DNA of 11,087 bases from Acidobacteriota bacterium (GTDB lineage: Bacteria; Acidobacteriota; Terriglobia; Terriglobales; Acidobacteriaceae), in NCBI GenBank assembly GCA_028873155.1, contig JAGWML010000092.1, positions 1-11,087 of the forward strand, read 5' to 3'. The notes under the pieces were generated by a model. It saw only the letters and a list, made by a program, of their open reading frames with translations, was not told the origin of the DNA and ran no database searches. This document shows positions 1 to 6,600 of this stretch, piece by piece. How positions within the stretch are numbered: position 1 is the first letter of the stretch; each line of letters opens with the position of its first letter. The position numbers and the translations under genes are program-made.

Positions 1-272
1 GTCTGTTGAAAACCAACGTCGAGTTCGTTGGCGATGATGGTGGCAAGCGTTGTCTTGCCCAGTCCCGGCGGACCGAAAAGCGGCACATGGTCCAGCGCTT
101 CGCCGCGCGATTTGGCCGCTTCAAGTGCGATGGCGAGTTGCTCCTTGGCTTTGGACTGGCCGATGAACTCACGCAGCCAGCGCGGGCGCAGCTTGAGCTC
201 AAAGCTCTGTTCCTCGTCCGCGCGCGAGGCGCTGACCAGCCGTTCCGGAGTGTCGTCCCGCGCAATCGCCAT
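1..272 (-). CDS. ruvB: RuvB, Holliday junction branch-migration ATPase (5' part; runs off the left edge)
   Basis: This is the first 90 codons of RuvB, the AAA+ hexameric motor that, with RuvA, drives branch migration of Holliday junctions during recombinational repair. The visible N-terminus carries the pre-AAA segment LRPRWLREFIGQ (about residues 28-39), which matches the 'LRP..L.E(F/Y)(I/V)GQ' signature of RuvB. It is followed by DHVPLFGPPGLGKTTLA, with Walker A at residues 67-74 (Lys73, Thr74). The ATG at 272-270 gives the usual N-terminal length for the family. No Shine-Dalgarno-like sequence precedes it. The next gene upstream is divergent (383, plus), so ruvB is first in its transcription unit, not trailing ruvA or ruvC. 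Walker B, sensor and winged-helix parts lie outside the window. Identity is secure; the start is likely. Confidence 0.96.
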   Translation of the reverse strand, partial: MAIARDDTPERLVSASRADEEQSFELKLRPRWLREFIGQSKAKEQLAIALEAAKSRGEALDHVPLFGPPGLGKTTLATIIANELDVGFQQ

Positions 273-281
273 GATGAGGGC

Positions 282-310
282 AGTGTAACGGTTGGCGGCG
301 TTGGCGGCAA
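282..310 (-). promoter_or_regulatory. Candidate sigma70-type promoter of ruvB
   Basis: On the minus strand, TTGCCG (310-305) and TACACT (287-282) are separated by exactly 17 nt, each matching four of six consensus positions. A start about 7 nt downstream of the -10 would fall near 275, only a few bases before the ruvB ATG at 272. That would give an almost leaderless mRNA, which fits the absence of a ribosome binding site. Prediction from pattern only. Confidence 0.4.
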
Positions 311-382
311 AGGAGGGGCGGCAGGCGCGTCATGCGTGGAAGTGCCGCGGTCACCGTTTAGACTGGAGCAGTTGCCCCCTTT

Positions 383-1597
383 GTGATGACCCACCGGTTC
401 ACCCGCCTCCGCCGATTTCGATTCAACCGCCCCCAGCGCATCGCTGCGGTGCTGCTGGCACTGTTTCTGGCGCAGGGCCTGTGGCTGACGAGCCGGCAGA
501 CCCTCAGCGACCGCGACTACGAGTACGCGCGCTGCGGTCGTGAGACGTGGGAGAAGCCTTCGCCGCTGGCTGGCTACTACACAAGCTGCGGCAACATCCA
601 CGACGGCATCGCCGCCTATCGCGCTGCCGGTCTGCCGCTCACGCTGAATCTCATGCTGGAGCGCGGCTTGGACCGCTTCCGCAAGCCAGAAGACCGCATA
701 GTGCAGGAGGCCGGTCCAGTCAGCACGTGGGAGTTGCGGCATCAGCTCACGCACGTCCTGCTTTTGCTCAGGCTTCCTTTCTTGCTGGCCGGATGCCTGC
801 TCGGCGGCGGCCTGTGGTGGGTGACGCGCCGGCTCTATGGCAATCTGGGTGGCTACACGGCGCTCGCGCTCTACTGTTTTTCGCCTTCCATCCTGAAAGC
901 CTGTGTCCAGCCGAGCCCGGAGATCTTTGCCGCGCTCGGTGTCTACGCCGCGGTCTACACCTGCATCGGCGTGGCGCATGCCATGCAGGGCCCACGCAAG
1001 CGATGGAGGCCGCGCATCGTGCTGCTCATGGTTGCGCTGGGCCTGGCTGCTGCCGCGCATATCGCGGCCTTGCCCGTAGCCGCGCTTCTGGGGCTGGCGC
1101 TCATGCTCTGGGTTGCCGAGGGACGGCGCAGCCAGGTGCTGCCGGTTGTGCTGGTCGCAACCATTGGCGCGCTGCTGCTGGTCTTTGCCTGCTACGGATT
1201 TTCGCCGGACGCCTTCAGCTATATCTTCCGCTCCAGTGCTGGCTTTCTGGGTTTCTCGGCGGAGCCGGCTCGCCGGTACTTTTTGAGCCTGCCGAATGCG
1301 GGCATCGCGGTGGCAACCGCTGCCGCGGCACTGCTCTATCTCGGCCTTCCGCGCACTCGCTACTTTGGCAACACCGCGCCGCTGCTGTGTGCCCTGGGGA
1401 TGATCTCGCTGGTGATGACCGGCGCGCCCGGCACGCCTTCGCTCTGGGCCGTGCCGTTTCTGCTCACATTCATCGGCGGGGCGTTTGCCGATGCATATGA
1501 GAGCCCGCGCAGCCGGTTGGCCCTTGGCGCAGGCGCGACTCTTGTGGGCTTGCAGGCTGCTTTCTGCCTGCTGAGTTTGCCAGGCCTGCTCCAATAG
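383..1597 (+). CDS. Polytopic membrane protein, GT-C glycosyltransferase-like, function unknown
   Basis: This 404-residue protein has an Arg-rich cytoplasmic N-terminus (residues 5-19), a first membrane helix at about 20-36, then an outside-facing loop of roughly 80 residues with Cys51 and Cys69. Many hydrophobic helices follow (about 123-147, 155-175, 180-200, 211-243, 251-271, 303-320, 331-347, 353-369, 378-399). The stretch from RLPFLLAG (130-137) through WWVTRRLYGNLGGYTALALY and the following FSPS resembles the helix pair after the first loop of PMT/ArnT-type GT-C proteins. However, the usual Asp-Glu after helix 1 is not evident, and the position of the second acidic motif reads QPSPE. 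It may be a divergent GT-C enzyme, a non-catalytic relative, or another membrane protein. The frame opens with GTG at 383 followed by ATG at 386; either could be the start. A weak GGAG lies at 365-368. It is divergent from ruvB and upstream of gyrA, with a separate gyrA promoter between. Confidence 0.8.
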   Translation: MMTHRFTRLRRFRFNRPQRIAAVLLALFLAQGLWLTSRQTLSDRDYEYARCGRETWEKPSPLAGYYTSCGNIHDGIAAYRAAGLPLTLNLMLERGLDRFRKPEDRIVQEAGPVSTWELRHQLTHVLLLLRLPFLLAGCLLGGGLWWVTRRLYGNLGGYTALALYCFSPSILKACVQPSPEIFAALGVYAAVYTCIGVAHAMQGPRKRWRPRIVLLMVALGLAAAAHIAALPVAALLGLALMLWVAEGRRSQVLPVVLVATIGALLLVFACYGFSPDAFSYIFRSSAGFLGFSAEPARRYFLSLPNAGIAVATAAAALLYLGLPRTRYFGNTAPLLCALGMISLVMTGAPGTPSLWAVPFLLTFIGGAFADAYESPRSRLALGAGATLVGLQAAFCLLSLPGLLQ

Positions 1598-1626
1598 TCC
1601 GAACCCGCGGGACGCGCGCGTCGATG

Positions 1627-1646
1627 GCAGGCTCAATGTCGCCTGC
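1627..1646 (+). terminator. Weak hairpin after the GT-C-like gene
   Basis: A perfect 6-bp stem, GCAGGC (1627-1632) and GCCTGC (1641-1646), encloses an 8-nt loop 30 nt after the stop at 1597. No T-tract follows, so intrinsic termination is doubtful; it could assist Rho-dependent termination or mean nothing. A 12-bp GC-only palindrome lies just before it at 1611-1622. Confidence 0.25.
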
Positions 1647-1696
1647 GCACACCGATAAGAATATGATAATAAGAGACTTAAATCGCGTCTCATGCC

Positions 1697-1725
1697 TTGC
1701 TCAATGCCCCTCCACAGCGTAGAAT
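1697..1725 (+). promoter_or_regulatory. Probable gyrA promoter
   Basis: TTGCTC (1697-1702) and TAGAAT (1720-1725) are separated by 17 nt, a good sigma70-type match. Transcription would start near 1732, giving a leader of about 70 nt before the ATG at 1802. Just upstream lies an AT-rich island (about 1653-1683), unusual in this GC-rich window, that could act as an UP-like or supercoiling-responsive element. It is followed by a small inverted repeat, GAGAC (1673-1677) and GTCTC (1687-1691). Confidence 0.55.
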
Positions 1726-1801
1726 AGACACATAGCCTGCGAAGCCCGGCCCTGCTTGTTCCGGATTCCTTTTGCCGCCTTTCCGCGGGCCCGAAAAACC
1801 T

Positions 1802-4387
1802 ATGGCAGACGACAAGAACCCTCAGCTTCCTCTTGACGGCGGTATTCCGCCCGGCGGCACGAATCTCATTCCTATCAACATCGAAGAAGAGATGCGCCGG
1901 TCCTATCTCGACTACTCGATGTCGGTCATCATCGGCCGCGCTCTGCCCGACGCGCGCGACGGCCTGAAGCCTGTCCATCGGCGCGTGCTCTACACCATGA
2001 GCGAGATGGGCCTGGAGCACAACAAGAAGTACACCAAGTGCGCCAAGGTCGTGGGCCAGGCGATGGGCGTCTACCACCCGCACGGAGACTCAGCCATCTA
2101 TGACACGCTGGTGCGCATGGCGCAGCCCTTCTCGCTGCGCTATCCGCTCATCGACGGCCAGGGCAACTTCGGCTCCGTCGATGGCGACCCGCCCGCGGCC
2201 ATGCGCTACACCGAGTGCCGCATGGAGAAGATCGCCGGCGAGCTGCTGGCCGACATCGAGATGGAGACGGTCGACTTTACGCCGAACTACGACGAGTCGA
2301 CATTTGAGCCTTCGGTTCTGCCCACGCGCATTCCCAACCTCATCGTGAACGGGTCAAACGGGATTGCAGTCGGCATGGCGACCAACATTCCGCCGCACAA
2401 CCTCACTGAGGTCGTGAACGCCACCATTGATCTGGTCAAGAATCCAAAGGCCGGCCTGATTGAGGTGCTCAAGCACGTTCAGGGCCCCGACTTTCCCACC
2501 GGCGGATTCCTCTACGGGCGGGCCGGCGTGGCACAGGCGTACAAAACAGGCCGCGGCCGCTTCATCATGCGGGCAAAGGTAGCCACTGAAAACCTGACCA
2601 AGGAAAAGCAGGCGATCATCGTTACTGAGATTCCGTATCAGGTGAACAAGTCCAAGCTGATCGAGCGCATCGCCGAGCTGGTGAACGACAAGATTGTCGA
2701 TGACATCGGCGATGTGCGCGACGAGAGCGACCGCGACGGCATGCGCATCGTCATCGAGCTCAAGCGCGGCGCGCAGCCGGAGATCATTCTGAACCAGCTC
2801 TACAAGCACACGCAGATGCAGGAGAGCTTCTCGATGATCTTCCTGGCCGTAGTGAACGGCCAGCCAAAGGAACTGGGTCTCGACCAGGCGATCCGCGTCT
2901 TCATCGATCACCGCATCGACGTGGTGCAGCGGCGCACGGTCTACCTGCTCCGCAAGGCCCGCGAGCGCGAGCATATCCTCGAAGGCTACAAGATTGCCCT
3001 CGACAATCTCGACTCGGTCATCCGTATTATTCGCGGGTCGGCTTCGCGGGTGGAAGCACGCGAAAACCTGTATGCATGGGGCAAGGGCAAAGAGATTGTC
3101 CTCAACCTGGACCGCGAGCGCCTGCCGCATGAAGAGAAGGGCCTCACGCTGCGCCAGGTGGACGCGATTCTCGAACTGCAGCTCTACCGCCTCACACAGC
3201 TTTCAGTCGATGAGATCCTGAAAGAGCTGGCGGAGATTCGCAAGAAGATCGCCGAGTACGAAGAGATCCTGGGCAGCGACAAGAAGCTGCGCGCGGTCAT
3301 CATCAAGGAGCTTGAGGAGGTTCGCGACAAGTACGGCAATCCACGACGCACGCAGATTGTGGACGAGTCTGCCGAGCTTCAGCTCGAAGACCTGATCGCC
3401 GATGAGCAAGTGGCGGTAACGGTGAGCCACCAGGGCTACCTGAAGCGCACGCCGATCTCCATCTATCGCCAGCAGCGCCGCGGCGGCACGGGCCGCACAG
3501 GCATGAAGACGCGCGAAGAGGACTTTGTCTCGCAGCTCATTGTGGACTCGACGCACGCCTACCTGCTCTGCTTCACCAACACGGGGCGCGTCTACTGGCT
3601 CAAAGTCTACGAGATTCCCGACGTAAGCGCTGCGGGCAAGGGAAAGAGCATGCAGAGTCTTCTGAGCCTGCAGCAGGGCGAGAACGTGTGCGCGATTCTG
3701 CCCGTGCGCGACCTCGAAGAAGAAGGCAAGTACATCTTCTTCGGCACGCGCAACGGCACGGTGAAGAAGACTCCGCTCAAGGACTTCTCCAACGTGATGT
3801 CACGCGGCATCATCGCCATCGGAATCGATAAGGACGATGAGCTGGTGAAGGCGCGCATTACCGACGGCTCGCAGATTGTCTTTCTTGCGACTCACCTCGG
3901 CATGGCCATTCGCTTTGACGAGGCCGATGTGCGCTCGATGGGACGCCCGGCCTACGGCGTGCGCGGAATTGACCTGGGCAAAGGCGATTATGTGGTCGGC
4001 GTCGCCATCACACCCAAGGAGCACGAGCCCGGCGCCTACCGCATTCTTGCGGTCACGGAAAACGGCTTTGGCAAGCGCACCGACGTGGAGGAGTACCGCC
4101 TGCAATCGCGCGGCGGCAAGGGCGTGAAGAACATGGCGGTCACCGAGCGCATCGGCAAGGTGAAGACCATTCAGCTTGTCGATGACACGTCCGAGCTGAT
4201 GGTGATCAGCCAGTACGGCAAGATCATCCGCATCGATACGAAGAGCATCCGCGCCGCGGGCCGCGCCACACAGGGCGTTCGTCTGCTCAATCTGGACGAT
4301 GACGACAAGGTCGCAGCCGCTGTCATCATTCCACCGGAGGAAGTCGGCAAAGAAAAAGACGACGAGCAGGGCACGCTGATTCAATAA
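1802..4387 (+). CDS. gyrA: DNA gyrase subunit A
   Basis: This is the breakage-reunion subunit of DNA gyrase, which works with GyrB in the cytoplasm to introduce negative supercoils. At 861 residues it has normal family length. The N-terminus has the conserved RRSYLDYSMSVIIGRALPDARDG-type block (about 32-54). The catalytic Arg135-Tyr136 lie in AAMRYTE. The quinolone-resistance region HPHGDSAIYD carries Ser97 and Asp101, equivalent to E. coli Ser83 and Asp87. The C-terminal DNA-wrapping domain contains the GyrA box QRRGGTG (558-564), which separates GyrA from ParC, and the protein ends in a charged tail. The ATG at 1802 starts the typical N-terminus; a TTG at 1772 would add ten residues lacking family character. 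No clear Shine-Dalgarno sequence precedes the ATG. gyrB is not adjacent. Its own promoter (1697-1725) and a strong terminator (4403-4451) suggest a monocistronic unit. Confidence 0.98.
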   Translation: MADDKNPQLPLDGGIPPGGTNLIPINIEEEMRRSYLDYSMSVIIGRALPDARDGLKPVHRRVLYTMSEMGLEHNKKYTKCAKVVGQAMGVYHPHGDSAIYDTLVRMAQPFSLRYPLIDGQGNFGSVDGDPPAAMRYTECRMEKIAGELLADIEMETVDFTPNYDESTFEPSVLPTRIPNLIVNGSNGIAVGMATNIPPHNLTEVVNATIDLVKNPKAGLIEVLKHVQGPDFPTGGFLYGRAGVAQAYKTGRGRFIMRAKVATENLTKEKQAIIVTEIPYQVNKSKLIERIAELVNDKIVDDIGDVRDESDRDGMRIVIELKRGAQPEIILNQLYKHTQMQESFSMIFLAVVNGQPKELGLDQAIRVFIDHRIDVVQRRTVYLLRKAREREHILEGYKIALDNLDSVIRIIRGSASRVEARENLYAWGKGKEIVLNLDRERLPHEEKGLTLRQVDAILELQLYRLTQLSVDEILKELAEIRKKIAEYEEILGSDKKLRAVIIKELEEVRDKYGNPRRTQIVDESAELQLEDLIADEQVAVTVSHQGYLKRTPISIYRQQRRGGTGRTGMKTREEDFVSQLIVDSTHAYLLCFTNTGRVYWLKVYEIPDVSAAGKGKSMQSLLSLQQGENVCAILPVRDLEEEGKYIFFGTRNGTVKKTPLKDFSNVMSRGIIAIGIDKDDELVKARITDGSQIVFLATHLGMAIRFDEADVRSMGRPAYGVRGIDLGKGDYVVGVAITPKEHEPGAYRILAVTENGFGKRTDVEEYRLQSRGGKGVKNMAVTERIGKVKTIQLVDDTSELMVISQYGKIIRIDTKSIRAAGRATQGVRLLNLDDDDKVAAAVIIPPEEVGKEKDDEQGTLIQ

Positions 4388-4402
4388 GCTCCGTCAGCTC
4401 CA

Positions 4403-4451
4403 CGACGACAGAAAAAGGGCGCCTCTCGCAGGTGCCCTTTTTCTGTCGTCG
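4403..4451. terminator. Bidirectional intrinsic terminator between gyrA and the glycosyltransferase
   Basis: A 21-bp stem (4403-4423 with 4431-4451) has a single G-T wobble and a 7-nt loop (4424-4430). The core is the GC-rich part GGGCGCC/GGTGCCC flanked by A5 (4412-4416) and T5 (4438-4442), the classic layout of a terminator working on both strands. It lies 15 nt after the gyrA stop and 19 nt beyond the stop of the convergent gene. Confidence 0.9.
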
Positions 4452-4470
4452 GAGCAGCAACGGTGACGCA

Positions 4471-6450
4471 CTACAACTTGCTGAGCTTCTCTTTGAGATC
4501 GGGGACGTAGCTCACCTGCGCATCGGGTTCCAGCTTTTCCGCTTCCGCCAGCGCTGCCGCCCACGCCTGGCGCGCCTGGTCCTTCATGCCAAGCGCCGCG
4601 GATGCGTCGCCCAGCGCTGTCTGGCTCATGATGTCCGTCGGATCGATGGCAACGGCCTGCCGCGCCAGCGGCAGAGCATCTTTCGCATCACCCTTCCACA
4701 TCGACTGCATTGCGTTGATCGCCCGACTCACCGCAGCGGCTTGCTTCATCTCAAAATCTCCGCGATAGACGAAGACGCCGTCGTCGATGGATTCGTCCGG
4801 TTTCACCGTCAGAAAAGATCGATAGGGATTCATGCGCTCGCTCGGCCACTCGCACCCGCTCAGGTCGCCCGCGCTGATCAGGACGTTTCCGTGAATCACG
4901 GACGGAACAATCTCTGCGCCCCCCAGCCAAAAGGCATCGATGTTGGGCAGATGATGGCACGTGATCCCATAGGTCGTGGGATCAATCTCGGGCCAGGCAA
5001 AATACGCGAACCAGCACTCCTCGCCCGGATGCCGGTCCTGCCACGCTTTGACCTGGTAAAGCTGCTGTGCCCAGTCCGCATTGGCGTCGCTCAATAGATT
5101 GTGAACGTTTTTGGGCCCACCCCAGGCCTCATTCGCGTACGGGATGTAATTCGGAAAGGCCAGCAGTGTAGAGACGATGTGCGCTGCGATCAACCCGCCG
5201 CAAACCCACGCCCACCGTCTGCTATGCGCTGCCAGCGCGGCTACGCCGCCACCCACGAGAATGGCAGCCAGCGCATAGAGCGGCAGGATATGCCGCGCGC
5301 CGATGTTCATTCCCGAGGCCATCGCTACCCCCAGATAGACCGCCCAGGGAATCGCAAGGAAGGCAATCTCGCGCGGCTTGCTCAGCCGGCCAGTGACGAT
5401 GGCAAAGCACGAGAGCAGCACCAGCGCCAGCATTCCCAGCGTCGACTTGATGAGGATGACAAGGGGAAAGTACCACCACACGCCGTGCGCGAGTTGATGC
5501 CCCAGCACGAAAGTCGGATAGAACTGCGCCATGCGCTTCACATCCACCAGCCCGATCAGATACGACTCGGGCAGCAGGTGGAGCCGGGCAAACCCGCTCA
5601 TCACCGATTGATCGAAATGACTGAGAGGTTCGGAGTATTCGGCGACCGTAGGGAACTTCAAGCCCGGCGACCGCGCCGCGAAGCGGAAGCCGTAGAATGC
5701 CCACAAGACGGCAACGCCAATCAGCACAATCGCCGCAAACGCGCCGGCAAGCCGCAGAGCTGTTCGTCCGCGCTGCCCCCTTTGCGATGTCAGAATTTCC
5801 CACAAGATCAGCAAGACCAGCATCGGCGCAAAGAGAATCCCGGAGTGCTTCGTCGCCAGCAGCAAGCCTGCGACGATGCCTGCAGTCATAAGGCGTGCTG
5901 CGCTTGGCTCCTTCACAAAGCGGTAGAAGGCATAGATGCTTACGAGGAAGAACAACGTCACGCCGACGTCGGTCGTCACCAGCGCCGAGTGGCCTGCAAC
6001 GTTCGGCTCAAAGACGAGAACGACGAGAGCGATGAGGGCAGCGGTCTCTCCGAACCATTCCCGCGCCGCGAAGAAAACGACGAGGCCAAGAGCCAGAGCC
6101 AGCACTCCCGCAGCCATGCGCATCTCGAAGACCAGGTGCTGACTTGAGCCGTCATTGCGTGCCAGCCAGTCGCGGCCGTCGAGATACGCTTCGGCTTTGA
6201 ATTGCCTGTCTTGAAGTGGCGGAACCCACAGATTGCGTCCCAGCAAAGGGATTGTCGCCAGCAGTTTGACCAGAGGAGGATGCTCTGGGTTCAGACCATA
6301 GTCGCCTGCGTGCCACATCATGTAACCGGCGAACGTGTGATCGCCTTCGTCGAAGGTAAGCGATTCGCGATGCACGACGAAGGCCATCTGCGCACATTGC
6401 ACAACCAGCAGCATGGAAACCGCGGCCCACACCCATCCACTTCGTCTCAC
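4471..6450 (-). CDS. GT39/PMT-type integral membrane glycosyltransferase with TPR-like C-terminus
   Basis: This 659-residue protein resembles GT-C glycosyltransferases of the PMT/ArnT (GT39/GT83) type, which transfer sugars from polyprenyl-phosphate donors outside the inner membrane. After helix 1 (about 8-26) come FDEGDHTFAG with Asp34-Glu35, the presumed catalytic acidic motif, and NPEHPPLVKLL (54-64). A second motif, GHSALVTTD (153-161), contains Asp161. About ten hydrophobic helices extend to roughly residue 432. NIGARHILP (382-390) and SDANADWAQQL (454-464) match blocks seen in bacterial relatives. Residues 571-645 look like two helical TPR-type hairpins. The GTG at 6450 is chosen because GGGAG (6460-6456) sits 5 nt upstream and a TAGAAT -10 (6494-6489) lies inside the longer frame beginning at ATG 6570. 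Acceptor and sugar are unknown; protein or envelope-glycan modification is possible. It converges on gyrA and is divergent from the gene at 6601. Confidence 0.88.
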   Translation of the reverse strand: MRRSGWVWAAVSMLLVVQCAQMAFVVHRESLTFDEGDHTFAGYMMWHAGDYGLNPEHPPLVKLLATIPLLGRNLWVPPLQDRQFKAEAYLDGRDWLARNDGSSQHLVFEMRMAAGVLALALGLVVFFAAREWFGETAALIALVVLVFEPNVAGHSALVTTDVGVTLFFLVSIYAFYRFVKEPSAARLMTAGIVAGLLLATKHSGILFAPMLVLLILWEILTSQRGQRGRTALRLAGAFAAIVLIGVAVLWAFYGFRFAARSPGLKFPTVAEYSEPLSHFDQSVMSGFARLHLLPESYLIGLVDVKRMAQFYPTFVLGHQLAHGVWWYFPLVILIKSTLGMLALVLLSCFAIVTGRLSKPREIAFLAIPWAVYLGVAMASGMNIGARHILPLYALAAILVGGGVAALAAHSRRWAWVCGGLIAAHIVSTLLAFPNYIPYANEAWGGPKNVHNLLSDANADWAQQLYQVKAWQDRHPGEECWFAYFAWPEIDPTTYGITCHHLPNIDAFWLGGAEIVPSVIHGNVLISAGDLSGCEWPSERMNPYRSFLTVKPDESIDDGVFVYRGDFEMKQAAAVSRAINAMQSMWKGDAKDALPLARQAVAIDPTDIMSQTALGDASAALGMKDQARQAWAAALAEAEKLEPDAQVSYVPDLKEKLSKL

Positions 6451-6455
6451 TCTGA

Positions 6456-6460
6456 CTCCC
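6456..6460 (-). promoter_or_regulatory. Ribosome binding site deciding the glycosyltransferase start
   Basis: GGGAG on the minus strand lies 5 nt before GTG 6450-6448. No comparable sequence precedes the in-frame ATG at 6570, so this favours the shorter 659-residue protein. Confidence 0.6.
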
Positions 6461-6488
6461 GGTTTGCCAGCGTTCGCATGCGCCGGCA

Positions 6489-6494
6489 ATTCTA
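6489..6494 (-). promoter_or_regulatory. Candidate -10 element of the glycosyltransferase promoter
   Basis: TAGAAT on the minus strand, the same hexamer as in the gyrA promoter, would start transcription near 6482, about 32 nt before GTG 6450. No good -35 hexamer is visible 16-18 nt upstream. Instead the tandem CAATTGAA repeat (6497-6512) occupies the spacer, so an activator or an extended contact may be needed. Confidence 0.4.
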
Positions 6495-6496
6495 CA

Positions 6497-6512
6497 CAAT
6501 TGAACAATTGAA
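6497..6512. repeat. Tandem CAATTGAA repeat in a divergent promoter region
   Basis: Two perfect copies of the 8-mer CAATTGAA stand head to tail (6497-6504, 6505-6512). Each contains the palindrome CAATTG, so the whole can also be read as an inverted repeat. It lies between the divergent glycosyltransferase and DUF5715-like genes, next to the candidate -10 at 6489-6494. It may be an operator or a chance AT-rich motif. Confidence 0.6.
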
Positions 6513-6582
6513 TGACCGCACTGCTTGGTTGGCTGCGCGTTATCAGACAACCATGAACCACTTTAGGCACTCGAAATCATTG

Positions 6583-6588
6583 AAGGAG
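6583..6588 (+). promoter_or_regulatory. Ribosome binding site of the DUF5715-like gene
   Basis: AAGGAG lies 12 nt before ATG 6601. The spacing is somewhat long but the match is strong, and it is the only good Shine-Dalgarno sequence ahead of the signal peptide. It therefore supports 6601 over ATG 6553 or ATG 6631. Confidence 0.5.
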
Positions 6589-6600
6589 CGTCTTACACTA

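Noticed and set aside
547..1500. 317-codon frame overlapping the GT-C-like gene on the same strand
   Set aside because: Ala/Arg/His-rich out-of-frame shadow; the alternative frame gives a coherent multi-helix membrane protein.
1611..1622. 12-bp GC-only palindrome
   Set aside because: Alternating CG runs arise easily at this base composition; no loop or T-tract for a terminator and no known operator match.
2354..3130. 258-codon open frame antisense to gyrA
   Set aside because: Lies wholly inside the well-supported gyrA on the opposite strand; such frames are common in GC-rich DNA, and its protein has no recognisable motif.
4432..5097. 221-codon plus-strand frame after gyrA
   Set aside because: Starts inside the terminator hairpin and is antisense to the glycosyltransferase; no motif.
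5101..6147. 348-codon plus-strand frame, rich in Arg and Gln
   Set aside because: Antisense to the membrane glycosyltransferase; composition is that of a mirror frame of hydrophobic codons, with no domain or ribosome site.
6451..6570. N-terminal extension of the glycosyltransferase to ATG 6570
   Set aside because: Contains the candidate -10 box and tandem repeat, lacks a ribosome site, and adds 40 residues without family character.
6202..6600. N-terminal extension of the DUF5715-like protein
   Set aside because: Would overlap the divergent glycosyltransferase coding region and place the signal peptide internally; ATG 6601 follows a good AAGGAG.
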